Source: Hygrophila difformis
Taxonomy: Eukaryota > Streptophyta > Magnoliopsida > Lamiales > Acanthaceae
Length of the DNA: 64,000 nt
NCBI GenBank assembly: GCA_030278955.1
Contig: JAOANR010000002.1
Location: forward strand, 17,285,672-17,349,671
Direction of reading: 5' to 3'
The notes under the pieces were generated by a model that did not search any database, was not told the origin of the DNA, and saw nothing but the letters and a program-made list of their open reading frames with translations. Within the stretch, counting starts at the first letter, position 1, and each line of letters starts with the position of its first letter. This document shows, piece after piece, positions 24,521 to 36,812 of the stretch. Position numbers and translations under genes: made by a program.

Positions 24521-25855
24521 TAGTATTTGTACAGTACTAGTATTTTAGTAATTCAAACCTTCATAACCTTACAATTTTCTTTATATGGTTATGAATCTTA
24601 ATAGTGGATCAAACTGATGAATAATAATACGATATAAAAAAAGTATATTAATGGTTATGAATTTTGTATGGATCAAAAAATATAATGGTGCTCCCCATGA
24701 TGCAAATCTCCTATAAAGTTTAAAGAGGATCTTATTCTAATTATTTATTCATCATGTCTAATTATTTTTTAAAAGGCAGTAAAAGTTTAATTTTCTTTTT
24801 TTTTCTTTTTTTTTAAAATAAAATAAAAAAGGCCATAGATGAATATAGGGTGTGATTTCTGATTGTGAATAATGAATGCATCGTGGCTTGTCATTAACAT
24901 ACTTAGCAGCACTAAAAAAGAGAGAGGGGGAGAGAACTTATCCCAGATAGATACCTAAACCAGAAAAATAATCAAGTTTATGCTTGAAATGGGTTGTTAA
25001 TTCAAACCCTATCCCAATTATAGCCTTTGAAATAATTTATACGATTCGACATTAGAAATAACTCCAATTATTGAAGGTGGGATTCCCTAAAGAATCAATC
25101 AAACTTGTAGTATATACAAAAAATAAAAAGAAAAAAGAAAAGAAAAGAAAAGAAAAGAATCCAAGTGACACTATTCAACAAACCCAAAAAAGCTCTTTAA
25201 TGACAGATGATTAACACTAATTCATTGCAGCAGATGGGACACCCTTTTCCAGGTTGTACCCAGAATCTCCGTGGTCTTTTTCACATGCCATTATAAAAGG
25301 GATATATAATCCCCATATAGTACTTTTAATTATGACGATTTTATTAAACTTAATTAAATGTTTTATTAAATATTGTATTAGTATAGTATTTAATTTAACC
25401 TATTTTTTTATAAAACAAACCTAAACTTTGAACGAAAAAAATTAATTCATCTATTTTTAAGAATGAAATATCCCAATAATTAATATACTTTTTTTTTATT
25501 TATTAAAATATGTAATAAAAAATTATTATTTTTTAATGACAAATATAGTAATAAATTTTAGAATGTACATTTCATTTCTAAACTTAATTTTTTTTAGAAA
25601 AAATACCAGTGAATTAGAATTTTAGTTTGAAAATCAATTTGTGAAAATACTGATTATAATACATCAGAAGGAAATTAAAAATTTAAATAATAAAAATAAA
25701 ATTTTATATATAGATGGTAGTTTCTATTACTTGATTTTCAAACAGTTTTTTTCATTTTTATTTCACACTATTTGTTTATAATATGATTCAAATTGACTTA
25801 AAAATGCCTCTCTTGATCATATATTTTACTATTGGTAAAAATTCATACATATATA
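24521..25855. other. Intergenic AT-rich sequence
   Basis: No gene, RNA or repeat end was recognised beyond short A/T runs and an AAAAG repeat near 25130-25160. Confidence 0.4.
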
Positions 25856-26115
25856 CTCCCCCCGTTTTTTTTTAACTTCACCCATCCTGCACTGCACGCA
25901 ATCCAATGCACATTTTCAATCATCAATATCTCATATTATATATAAGTAAAAATTATAAAAGTTTGATATTCTAAAACCACGTGATTAGACGAATCTAACA
26001 AAATCTCACTTGACTATGTTTTATCTTATATAACTATATGAAAAAGTTAAATTAAAGTTAGTCAATGAATAGTATCCACTATGCTAATGGTGAACTTAAA
26101 AAAAAATGGAGGGAG
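25856..26115. mobile_element. Stowaway-type MITE
   Basis: Starts CTCCCCCCGTTTTTTTTTAA, ends AAAAAATGGAGGGAG, flanked by TA, 260 bp. It lies about 500 bp upstream of the NPGR2-like transcript start region. Confidence 0.75.
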
Positions 26116-26599
26116 TATATATATTCTTTGTTTACTCATATATTTTGTTGGTTAAAATTATTGAATTGTAATATTAAAAAGTATATATAAATTCTAAATG
26201 AAAATTTGATTAAATTTTAATATTGAAATTTAGTAGTTTCTAAACAAAATTTTAATTAGATTTAACATGTGAAATAATTTGTAGTATAAACTATGATAAG
26301 TTTGGTGCTTACCCAAAAAAAACTATGATAAGTTCGGCTCATTAAAAAAAAAGTTTGGTTGTGAACAGAATATTCCATTAAATTTAATAAAATTACTACT
26401 AATAAAGATCTAAATTAAAATAATTTATAGTAATAAATAAATTAATGTAGTTACTAATTGGGGGCGTATAAATTGACTTTAAATCCACCCTAAAATTTAG
26501 AGAAGTAATGTGTTTAGGCCTTTTAGATTAAACTATTTTTCCGATTATCCAATCAAGTCATTTCTTCAATATTTAATTAAAAAGACAGAGATACAGATA

Positions 26600-26955
26600 A
26601 TTTCATGACAGACATCAAACCCCAAAAAAACACACCACACCACAGCACTGTACAGAACAGAATGGAGAGAATCTTAAGACAAAGGGCAGCTGTAGGATCA
26701 GAAACACAACACACAGTCACACACCATTTCCCCACTAACTCATTACTCATGGCACCTGTGCTGTGCCTATCAAAACAAAGCCATTGCTACCAAACAAAAG
26801 TTTTCTCTTTTCAATAGGGAAAGTTCAGAATGTCCCATCAAAATCAATCTCAGATCTCCAAAAGCAAATCCCATTTTGAATTTCTTCTTGCTTTCATATT
26901 CATCTATCTTAACAAATCCTTCACTAATGGAAGTCAAGATGTGAAAAGATTTCAG
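26600..26955 (+). promoter_or_regulatory. Probable 5' UTR exon region of the NPGR2-like gene
   Basis: Sequence composition changes here to more balanced, gene-like DNA. The segment ends at a donor-like TTTCAG/GTTTGT (26955/26956), and an acceptor TTTTTCAG/GGGCAA lies at 27339, before the coding start. A leader intron of about 385 bp is inferred. The transcription start is not visible; the frame 26605-26817 is not thought to be coding. Confidence 0.45.
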
Positions 26956-27432
26956 GTTTGTTGTTTGCACTTTTTTATGTAACGCTGTGTGCCCTTTTTC
27001 ATTGCATTGATTATTTCTGTCTGCCCTTTTTGATCCATTAAACTTGTTCCTTGCTCGCCCAAATTTCTTCTGTGCTAGTACTTCTCTACGACAATGAGAT
27101 TTTTAGTTTTATGCTGCAATAATGTGTCTTGAAAATGAAATGGAGGAATTCAAATTAAAGTGAAGGATTTCTTGAAATAAAGAGAGTGGTAAAGTTTTTT
27201 AACCTGTATCCTTTATCATGGTGTTCCTTTTGAGTTGTTCCATAGCAAAATGGGCATTCTTTTATGCATTCTTATTAAACTTGTCAAGCTAAATGTGAAA
27301 GCATGTCACTAAAGTGTCAATTGTTTAATCCTTTTTCAGGGGCAATTGACAAAAGAAATGAGCAAAAGGTGAATTTTTCCATTGCAAGAAGTGCAAGTTG
27401 TTTTTCCCATAGTTCCCCCCCTGTCCAAAAAG

Positions 27433-29965
27433 ATGTTGTGTGCTTGCTCTGGAGAGCAATTCAAGCTTGAAGAAGCAGTGCCACAGTCCCCAGAATCACT
27501 GGCCACAAGGGATTTCTCAGCCAGTGGAATTTCTTCAAGAACTGGAACTGCTGACTGGGAATCAAGATTGGAAGATGCCCAAGTGGATGAAGCTGAATCC
27601 ACTTTGAAGGAGGCACTTTCTTTGAACTATGAGGTGGTATCTGTAGAAAACCCACTTTTCCTGCATCCTTTTTACAATTTTACCACTTGAAATTTGCATA
27701 TTCATTTTGACTCTGAAATGGGTTTTGGGTTTTGGATGTGGGTTGTAGGAAGCCAGGGCATTGCTGGGGAGGCTTGAATTCCAAAGGGGCAATTTTGATG
27801 CAGCCCTTCAAGTGTTTCAAGGGATTGATGCTAGGGTTCTGTCTTCCAGGATGTCCAAGGCCATTTTCGAGAGAGTCCGACCGCGAAAATCGCGGTCCAG
27901 GGGGAGAAACATTCAGGGTGGTGTAATGTCATTGCACTCAGTGAGTTTACTTCTTGAAGCAATCTTATTGAAATCAAAGTCTCTGGAGGAGCTTGGAAGA
28001 TTTAAAGGTAGTCACACACACACACACGCACTCTATTTCTGGCTAACTAATAACTTCGTTGAGTACAATGAATGACTGGATTTTGTCTGTTTTCTTACAG
28101 AGGCTGCAAGAGAGTGCAAGATCATCCTGGACATAATTGAGGCAGCCCTGCCCGATGGTACACATTATGAAATCAATGAAGACAACAAATTGCTGGAGAT
28201 GTTCCACAGAGCCCTAGAATTGCTCCCTGCGCTATGGCTCCAGGCAGGGTCCCTGGATGAAGCCATTGCTGCATATAGAAGGGCTCTACTGAAGCCCTGG
28301 AATATGAATCCCCAGAGGCTTGCAAAACTGCAGAAAGACTTGGCTGCCACATTGCTCCATGGAGGCATTGAAGCGGCGACGGCGCCATCTCAATTCCAAT
28401 CATGGGGACAGGCATTCCCTAAAAGCAGTATCGAGGAGTCCATTCTTCTTCTGTTTATACTTATGCAGAGGGCTCTGTGTGGTGAGATAGAGTGGGATCC
28501 AGAAGTCATGGATCATTTAACCTATGCACTCACGATTTCTGGAGAATTCGAATCTTTGGCTGATCATGTGGAGCAAGTTCTTCCAGGGGTGTATAGTCGG
28601 GTGGAAGGATGGTACTTTCTTGCCCTTTGCTACAGCGCCGCAGGCCAGAATCAGACGGCATTGAATCTTCTGAAGAAAGTTTCAGGGAGTTCAGAGAGTG
28701 ATAGCGAACCCCATCTGGCATCATTTTTGCTGGGAGCAAAGTTGTGTGCTCGAGATCCGAGCGAAGCTCCCTGTGGAATAAATTTTGCGCACAGAGCAAT
28801 CGACGTCTTAGTTGAACAAAACGGGCATATGCTGAGCCAAGCTCATAAGTTTCTTGGGGTCTGCTATGGAAATGCAGCAGGGCTTTCGATGTCTGATGTC
28901 GAAAGAGTGGCCTTGCATAGAGAGTCGCTTAGTTCGTTGAATCAAGCTGTTCTGATTGGGGCAAATGATCCGGAAATTAGCTTTAGACTTGCTGTAGAGA
29001 ATGCTGTTCAGAGGAATTTGAGTCCAGCCTTTGATCAAGCGATGCAGTACTCTAGACGGACTGCTGGAAATTCTGCAAGGGGTTGGGAACTGTTGGCTCT
29101 TGTTGCATCTGCAGAGCAGAGGCTGAAAGATGCCGAAGCCATCATTGATCTCGGCTTGGATGAAACAGAAGGTGTTGATATGCTCAAACTTCTGAGACTA
29201 AAAGCTGTTGTCCAGATCGCGCAACAACAACCAAAGCAAGCTATAGAAACTTACAGGATTTTGCTGGCACTAGTTCAGGGAGTGTGGGGACGCCACGGTC
29301 AAAACACCTCCGACGTGTGTTATTATTATTGAAGTTCTGATTGCAAAATTTTCTGCAGAAAAGAAAATGTGAGAATGTTTTCTTACTATCAGAATGTTTC
29401 TGTTTTCCTTGGGCAGGTGCAAGAAGGCAGGGGTTTGGAGCTGGAAGCATGGCTAGATCTGGCCGGACTTTATTCAGACCATGAACTATGGATCGATTCG
29501 GATATCTGCATTCAAAAAGCCAAGGGAGTTAAATTCTACTCACCCAACATTTGGCACACAGCAGGTTGCATCTTAAAAATGCCCTTCCCTATCCTTGTAT
29601 GGATTTTCGCTTTGAATTATTAATCCTGACATACAAATTTGGTAATGCTTGCAGGAAGGTTATTCGAAGCTCAACACCAATATAAAGAAGCCCTTGTTGC
29701 GCTTGCAGTTTCTCTGTCAATAGAACCAGATTATGTCCCCAGTATAGTCTCAACAGCTGAGGTGTTGATAAGGATTGGTAAGAGATCACTACCTATCGCA
29801 AAGAGCTTCCTGATGAACGCCCTGCGTTTAGAGCCCACGAACTATAAGGCGTGGTTGAATCTTGGACGGATATATAAGACAGAAGGATTGGTGCAACAAG
29901 CAGCAGATGCTTTTCAAGCTGCACATGAGCTCAAGCTCTCGGAACCTGTTGAAAGCTTTCAATGA
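27433..29965 (+). CDS. NPGR2: NPGR2-like TPR protein (five coding exons)
   Basis: Exons 27433-27633, 27749-28007, 28101-29314, 29417-29564 and 29655-29965 join in frame into about 710 residues, the usual size for the NO POLLEN GERMINATION family. The start MLCACSGEQF and ESLATRDFSASG match the family N-terminus. TPR-like helical pairs follow, e.g. EARALLGRLEFQRGNFDAAL, AHKFLGVCYGNAAG and IVSTAEVLIRIG, with FLMNALRLEPTNYKAWLNLG near the end. NPG/NPGR proteins are TPR proteins first described as calmodulin-binding; plant work places them in the plasma-membrane PI4K-alpha complex, in the role of animal TTC7. Introns have GT-AG ends. The weak point is the exon 3-4 join: family members read ALVQAQ here but this reads ALVQGVWGRHGQNTSD, so the donor at 29315 is tentative. 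No stop or frameshift interrupts the exons. Confidence 0.88.
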
Positions 29966-30496
29966 AGTAACAACACCTACTGGATTCGAGCCTGACAAAG
30001 CCCAGAAACAAAGGAGCTACAGTTTTGAAGCAAACCTTGAACAGATTATACACCTCCAGAAGAACAAGAAACTACTTAACTATCCTTTGCCATGAAATTA
30101 TTCTTGCCAAACATCAATTGTGTACAGGTTACTACTTGTATGAAGAATGAAAAAAGAAAATAGTGGAGGAGTACTATGTTTTATGGATATGATGAGTCAA
30201 AGCTCAGGACCACTTTTTGCTCACAACTCGCACCATAGCCAAATGGCTTCAAATCCACAAAGACAAATTAGAATCCATTTGTCTTGGAGATGGTTATTCC
30301 TTGTCCCTAATCATCTGAGTGAACCCCTTTTGGACCAGTGGTTTATACTTTAGGGCAACCGCACTTAGACCAGCATAAATCTGGTTTCATCAGCAGATCA
30401 CAATAAGAGTTTGTACATTCGGGGAGGTGAATATGGCTTTGAATCTCAGCATAAACACACAAAAGAACATTGACAAAAAAAAGAAATATACTAGTA
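29966..30496 (+). other. 3' flank of the NPGR2-like gene
   Basis: Non-coding sequence after the TGA at 29963-29965, presumably holding the 3' UTR. No unmistakable polyadenylation signal was assigned. A MITE begins at 30497. Confidence 0.4.
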
Positions 30497-30755
30497 CTTC
30501 CTCTGTTTTTTTTGTTTGCAACGGACCCACCCAGCACCCAGTCCAATGTACATTTTAAATTATTAATAACTCAAATTCGGTACAAGTAAAATTTTAAAAA
30601 TTTGATATTTAAAAACTACATGATGAGACGAATCTAATAAGATCGTACTTGATTATATTTTTAACTTGTATAACTATGATAAAACTTGAAGTTAAAGCGT
30701 TTGTTTGAATAGTATTCAATTTACAAACGTAGCTATCTTTAAAAAACGGAGGAAG
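30497..30755. mobile_element. Stowaway-type MITE
   Basis: Ends CTTCCTCTGTTTTTTTTG and AAAAAACGGAGGAAG with TA duplications. It lies between the two convergent intact genes and shares its body with the copy at 14581. Confidence 0.75.
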
Positions 30756-31960
30756 TATATAATAATAATAATACAGTTAAAAAAAATAGGCAAATGCAAT
30801 GGCTGCAAAGCAAGTGAGAGTTGTCTCAGAAGAGAAGTACAAAGGTTACAAATAAAAACAACTAGGCTATAAATTATAAACCATCCAATTAATTCAGAGC
30901 CAACAGCAAAACAACAGCGAATTATTCAGTTTTACATTAGCTGATTGCTGGTTGCACACGTTTTATCTCCATGAATCATCAGCTAACCGGGCTACTCCGG
31001 ATCATTGGTGAACATCCTGTACAGTGTTTACAAATCTGCAAGAAAAAGGAGGGCCTTTAAGCTTAAAATCTAAAGTATACAGAAAATATTCCTACATATT
31101 TGCTTCTTGAATGTTGGCATTCTCATCATTCGACTATGCAAACTAGACCTAGCAATCTTTTGCGTAATATTAGAATACTATGTTCGTTAAACCTTTGTGA
31201 ATGGACTAACTACATCAGTATATCTGGGCATTGGTCATAGCTGAAATCCAGATAGAGAATTTTTTCTTTCATTCCTGAATTAAATTCAATAAATTAGAGA
31301 ACAAAGAAAGCACTTAAAAGTGAAAGGCCTTCTTCTCATCCCTTTATATGTGAAGAGATGTTGTGGAACTTGTTGAAGCTCGAAGTCACCCACTCTTGAC
31401 CCGAGAATAAGTGAATTCCATTTCCAGATAAATGGGTCCTTGGGCACTAAAAAACAATGGTAATATAATCAAACATAGGAATGTTATGTAATTACACAAG
31501 AATATATATGTATATATATATGTATGATGTATGTATGTATTAGGTTCACTTGCTGCTTGTCATAAATCAAATGTCCAACATGGTGAAATTTCCCCTCGGT
31601 GCGCTGGAAGTGAAACTAGGAATCTGATCTGAGTGGCTTAAACCTGGATTATAAAATGGCCTGACACCTAAATTCAGTTTATAAATTGCCAGCAAAACCA
31701 CCCATTGTTAATATGTTCCTAAAAAGGTGCAGTAGTCCATCATTTACTTTCAAAGTCCTTTGCAGGACTCTTGTCTAGCTGACTGCCAAATGGGCTCACT
31801 AATAGGAGTACATTCATAGATTAATCACAATCAACTTAAGGCACTATATAAAGAAGGAGAGATTTAACTATATCTTCATTTGCTATACTTAAGACAGGCA
31901 ATTATCCATGAACATGAATCCTTACGTTGTGCAACCAAAGCCAAGTGATGAAGAGCAACC
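30756..31960 (-). other. Downstream region of the SVIP-like gene
   Basis: Non-coding; probably contains the 3' UTR, perhaps with further untranslated exons, and a TA/GTAT-rich run near 31505-31540. No separate gene is recognised. Confidence 0.35.
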
Positions 31961-33218
31961 TCATCCCATCTGCCACTGCATTTAAGCAACGAAAGACAAA
32001 TCAGAGCACTTCTCTTTAAGAACATACCAGAAAACTTCCTCTTCCCAATAACAGAAAAAAAAGAAATTAAATATAAAAATAGTTAGGAGATGAGAGACAA
32101 ACAAAATTTGAATTTACTTCTAACAAACTGGACCATTAGTTTCACTAAAAAAATCAAAATGAAAAGGTAATACACCCTGAACAATGTGATACTACTGATG
32201 AAATGCATGGAAATAGGAGAGAATACCTTAAGCACTGGCTCGCCTTTATTAGTATTGGCATTCTGCTTAGCCGCAGCAGCTAGCTGTGCTTTTGCAGCTC
32301 TTCCTGCTGCAGATTGCTCAAATTGCTCTTGCCTGCAATCACGAAAGAAATTGCAAATGACAGCTTATCAAAAGAGCCAGAGACTTTATCATAAAACTGC
32401 CCATCACAATTTTGGATTGCAACTTTTTATTATACAATAATTTAACCAAGTAGCACAAAATATTTTTCATCTGGAACTTTCTCAAAGAATGCCATTTTCC
32501 AGTAGAGAAAACCAAGTAGTTTTTCAAGTAGCCAACTTTCAACGAAATGGCAATCCCACTACTTTTTGCACTCTCCTTTGGTTGGCTTCATACATTCCAA
32601 ATACGTAATAGGTAAGCTTTCATCATAGCTCCACATACCAGTACATTTTAAGGCAGAAATCAGATAAAATTGTCCTTATTACTAAGATCCCGTTTGAATT
32701 ATGATTTCAATTCCTTCTGTTCTTCCTTTATTATTTATGCGCCAAGAATGATTCCAACCAAATCAAATTCATTCCAAGAGATGCATATAAATTCGTGGGT
32801 GGTGGAATTGCTATTTAGATAAACTGGTTCTAGAAAAGTCGGAAATGGTTCGAAAAACTTGAATATGCATAAAACAACCCTATTCAAATCACACTCAATT
32901 CCTTTGACACTAAAACAATCCCCTAGCAAAATATGTGATTCTTCAACAATTACGACGCAAAAACCTCATATTTTCACCGTTTAGAGTTGACTAGGGCGAC
33001 ATCATAAATGTAGATACCCTCAAATCTCGATCAATCAAAAAATATTAGCGTAAACCCACTAAACTGAAGAAAGAATGAAAACACAATAAAAATGGAAAAA
33101 TCGAAAACCTCTTCTGGGCGGCTTCGGCAGCTCTGGCACGGGCTTCTTCTGATGCCAAACGCTCCTCTTCTCGTCTCTGCTCTCTGCTTCCGCCAGTAAA
33201 GCAATCGAAGCAACCCAT
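31961..33218 (-). CDS. Small VCP/p97-interacting-protein-like protein
   Basis: Three exons (33109-33218, 32227-32332, 31961-31975) with GT-AG introns join to 76 codons plus TGA. The start MGCFDCF offers an N-myristoylation glycine and cysteines 3 and 6 for acylation, predicting membrane attachment. Residues 12-37 are charged and alanine-rich, and residues 27-37 (RARAAEAAQKR) fit the VCP-interacting motif R-x5-A-A-x2-R exactly. After SAAGRAAKAQLAAAAKQ the protein ends GEPVLKWQMG. This layout resembles animal SVIP, a membrane-anchored inhibitor of ER-associated degradation; the plant function is inference. The tiny last exon is supported by its acceptor and by the conserved-looking C-terminal end. 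It is convergent with the NPGR2-like gene. Confidence 0.75.
32333..33108 (-). other. First intron of the SVIP-like gene
   Basis: About 776 bp, donor AG/GTTTTC at 33108 and acceptor TGCAG at 32333. A repeat-like segment near 32685-32900 has partly inverted 'attccaa/ttggaat'-like motifs and may be a decayed MITE. No coding frame is seen. Confidence 0.5.
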
Positions 33219-33504
33219 CTTAGTATCTTACACTTTTCCGTTCTCCTTGTTTTTGTAATCGGTAACAATTGACCTCCCTATAGTCAGTCGATGGTGAAGA
33301 ATCCGTCACAAGCTCCTTGCACGATCAACCAGAAAGATTGCCAAATCGAGTCAAAACTCTTCCCGTTATTCAACTTCAAAGCAAGGGATAGATTCGGACT
33401 TCTCAATTTATTTACCCGAATAGTTTATACCAACATAATAATTTTGATCCAGATTTCATTCTAATTTTTCATATTGAAATTTCTCATATTCGAAATATTG
33501 GATT
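33219..33504. other. Upstream region of the SVIP-like gene
   Basis: Contains the minus-strand promoter and leader of the gene starting at 33218. No clear TATA box is assigned. Open frames here are out of frame with the gene. Confidence 0.35.
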
Positions 33505-33950
33505 CTGAGGGCCAGATTGACTTTTTTTTTTTTAAAAAAAATAGAAGTCAAAAGTAAAAGTAGAAGTTAAAAGCCAAGCAGTAACTTTTGAGTTTAACTT
33601 TTGAAAAACAATTTTTTTTTTAAGTTTGTTTGGATGTGAAAAAGTAAAAAATCCTTTTAAAATGTGTAAATTATCAAGAAAAAAATATGCTACTTATATG
33701 GGATGGCGTATATTTATAATGTAACTTAAATAAATTAGTAGGAACATTTATGACTCTATACATATTACTAGGTGCTTTTAGTTTGTGCTTTTCAGAAAAT
33801 CACCCACTGGCCAGCTTCTTCCAGAAGCACTTTTGTAGTTTTTCGATGTATTTTTATTTTTTCTAAAAAGCCAATCCAAACACTTGTTTTCCCCTAAAAG
33901 TACTTTTGGCAAAAACAAAAACCAAAAGCACTAATGTAGAAGTCAATCCA
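33505..33950. mobile_element. Probable hAT-like MITE
   Basis: The left end GATTGACTT and the right end AAGTCAATC are inverted. Inside, AAAAGTAGAAGTTAAAAGCC and CTTTTAGTTTGTGCTTTTCA have the alternating AAGCA/TGCTTTT pattern of many plant hAT MITEs. The target duplication was not resolved. Confidence 0.5.
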
Positions 33951-34124
33951 ATCAAGCTCTCATTCATTTTATAGGATTCAATTTATTTATTATTACATTG
34001 AATATAAAATTATGATATTTATTCGAATTAAATATCAAATATTAATTTTATACATTATTTATGAATATATATATTTAATTTTATTATAGATATATAGAAG
34101 TTTTAATGTGTAATATTTTTTTTG

Positions 34125-34812
34125 TTGAACACTTTACACATGTTAGGATAGGAAAGTGTGGTGGGAGCTCATGCCACACAAATTACAAAAGAATAAATGG
34201 GTGGGGTAAGGGCCAAGTGGGGATCAGTTCTTTGTAGCGTACCAGGATTTACTGCATCTTGGAGCTGTTTTCCCTCGGAGATCTCAAAATTCAGCTCCTG
34301 TTTTCACTCCAGCACAATCCCAACCTCTGTCATCTTATCCCCAAAATAACCATAATCCCGAATCTATGCCGGGGGCAACTGGATCTTCTGCCGAAGCTGA
34401 ATTTCCAACATTGAGGTGTATTATCTTGGATTGAGCACTTTCTTGTTTCTTTCTTTTTTTGGATTGTAAAACTTGCAATCACCATTCTCATTATGTTGGA
34501 CATGACGAGGTTTATTCTAAAGGGAGATGAACTCTGTTGGATCCCTTATGCTCTTTATTGTTTGACATTGTATAAATAGGTTGATATAATGCTGATAGAG
34601 AAGTAAATGGATTTCTTTAGAGTTCATTTTCCTCCAAGTAGGGAAGCCTCTATTATAAAACCAACAATGAAGGTGTGTTATGTATTAAGTTGTATAACTA
34701 CCGGGCCAAGGTTCTGTTGTCCACAAAAAAAAAAGGGGGCCAAGTGGGGATTCGAACTCCCAACCTATAGATTTAGAATCAAGTGACTTGACCTCTAGGA
34801 TAAGTCTTCATC
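34125..34812 (-). mobile_element. SINE (family 1) split by a retro-insert
   Basis: The two parts, about 34125-34224 and 34752-34812, together match the SINE copies at 13565 and 15947: the body CACACAAATTACAAA lies on the left and the B-box complement GGATTCGAACTCCCAACC on the right. The interruption is the TOL-derived insert with a 15-bp duplication of SINE sequence. Confidence 0.65.
34225..34736 (+). pseudogene. TOL: LINE-mobilised TOL (TOM1-like) transcript fragment with intron
   Basis: The insert starts inside a TOL exon: one frame reads AYQDLLHLGAVFPRRSQNSA, then PVFTPAQSQPLSSYPQN and SSAEAEFPTL, the segment that follows the VHS domain in plant TOM1-like ubiquitin receptors. At TTGAG/GTGTAT the exon runs into intron sequence (34418 onward), which is retained. 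The insert ends in a 10-bp A-run (34725-34734) and is flanked by GGGCCAAGTGGGGAT at 34210-34224 and 34737-34751. This is the signature of LINE-type retroposition of a 5'-truncated, prematurely polyadenylated pre-mRNA. It cannot encode a functional protein. Confidence 0.75.
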
Positions 34813-34980
34813 CATAGCTTTAATGTGCAATAGTAGTAATCTATATCTATATCTATAACTTATCCTAAAACTACATTGTGTAGTTTCCGGCCTAAACCAA
34901 CCTTCCTAATTTAGTCAATAATAATACATAATCTATGTATCTATGTATTAACTTAAAACTATATGTTTCCTGCCAAACCC
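34813..34980. repeat. Left part of a degenerate repeat split by element B
   Basis: It contains repeats of the pattern 'taaaactatat..tttcctgcc(c)aaacc(c)ac', which continue directly after element B at 41403. TCTATATCTATATC at 34842, preceded by A, resembles a Helitron 5' end. No gene is seen. Confidence 0.4.
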
Positions 34981-35554
34981 ACATGTGTAATACCCGTGAA
35001 TTTTCCATCATTAAATAAAACAATAGTTAAATAAATAAATAATAAATAAAATAAATACCATAAATAAGTAAATGAATCCAGCAAATAAAGAAATAAATAA
35101 AGATAAGGAAATGAGAAATGAGATTTTTACTTAAAAAGGAATTTAATAAAAGGATGGATTAAAGGTAAATAAATTATACACCGAAACCCGACACTAATGA
35201 ACTCGAGGATTCGAGTCCAAAACATCCAATTAGACCCGAGAATAAATTTAGAGAGAAAGTAGAAACCCGAAGATACCCCGGAAATCGGAATTCGGGAGCA
35301 TAGAGTGATAGAAACCCGAAAGAGAGGCGGAAAGGCACGACGGATCGCACGACCCGCCCGGACCGAAGTCCAGGCGAGAGTCGCGCGGTGGCCGCGCGGT
35401 GAAGGGGGATTAGCGCGCCACGACCGCGCCACTTGACAGATTCGCCCGTTGCGTGAATCTCTCGCCCGAACGCGGATTTTTCGACTTTCGGTTGAACATC
35501 TCTCGACCCAAGACCTTTAGGTCAGATGTTGGACGCCCTAGGGATTGAGAAATC

Positions 35555-35563
35555 TATAAATAA
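35555..35563 (+). promoter_or_regulatory. LTR B TATA box (5' LTR)
   Basis: TATAAATAA downstream of the GC-rich island; the identical site is at 39307-39315 in the 3' LTR and 63726-63734 in the truncated LTR at the window end. It corresponds to the TATAAAAAG of LTRs A and C. Confidence 0.65.
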
Positions 35564-36812
35564 GCCCCTTGGGAGCCCCAAACAAGTTTACAAAACCCTA
35601 CAACCTTCCATACGTTCGAAACCCTAAATTCGGAGTCAACGGAAAGCACCAAACGGAGGCAGCAGCTTTGGACGAAAATCCAAGGATCTCCAAACGTTGT
35701 GGTAAGCTCTAGTCCGATAAATCTTTTCACGTTTCAATCCGAAAACGGATTCTAACTTCGGTTCTTCTCTTTCTACACCCCGTATTGGATCTAGATCGTA
35801 GAACCCGACGAACGGAGAGGAGAAACGGTGATCTGGAAGCCACGCCTCCGAATTAGACATCCCCGACGTTCATAAACTCAGTAAGTTAACTCTTACATGG
35901 TTTTGGGATGAATTAAAACCTTCAAAACTAAAAGATTAACAAGAAATCAAAAATCTGTCAATTTATACTTTCTACCGACGCAACAGTTTTGATGAATTTT
36001 TCCGAACCTTAAAACGACCTCGAACGAAAAAACTTAAAACACGAAAAACGTTCCCAAGACATTAATCTAGGTTGTGTAAAATTTTCATGATTTTTCATTA
36101 CGTTTTGGTATCCGAAAATCGTTCGAAACTAGTCTGTTTTAAATCTCTATCTTGAAACGGTGGCAGATTGTTGGTTCGAACTTGTTGATGATTTCTACCT
36201 TAGATCTAGACCGATCTAGGCTTGGCGTTGAACATAAGAGTTGTAGATCTATACGTTATGAATACCTCTGTAAAATTTCAGAATCTTTCGTGATGATTTG
36301 ATATATGAAATCTACTCCAAACCGAACTGCTTGAATCTAGATCTTGAAATTCTTGACAGAACTTAGGAAGGATCTTGATCACGTTTTTGACATAGGATCT
36401 AGACTGTTTTAGATCTTTGGCCGAACATGAAAGTCGTAGATAATGGTCTTAAGATGATCTCTGTAAAATTTCATCAAATTTGGAGCTGAATTGCTATGGT
36501 AGAATTCGAAATCTTTAAACTGTGGTATATTAAATTCGGACAGAATTATTCTTCTACGAAAATTGGTGATTTTGACATATTTAGGTATCTCGGATTGAAA
36601 AAGTTAAAACACGAAAGTTGTAGATCTCGACGTTTCCGAGTCAGTTGTGAATATTTGGAATTTTTGGAATTAAATCTGATTTTAGACGAATTTTAGAGTA
36701 AACTATGGTTTACCGGAAACGAAATCTTGAAATCTTGTTGAAACATAAAATTAGCCTCTAAGGTTTAAAGGATTGGGAATTCCTTTGAAATAAAATACAC
36801 ATGAAATACGAT

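Noticed and set aside
35127..35432. Arginine-rich frames near the GC-rich LTR islands (also 38879, 57519, 62199, 63301)
   Set aside because: They come from the GC-rich promoter-proximal part of the LTRs, where stops are rare by composition, and change frame between copies.
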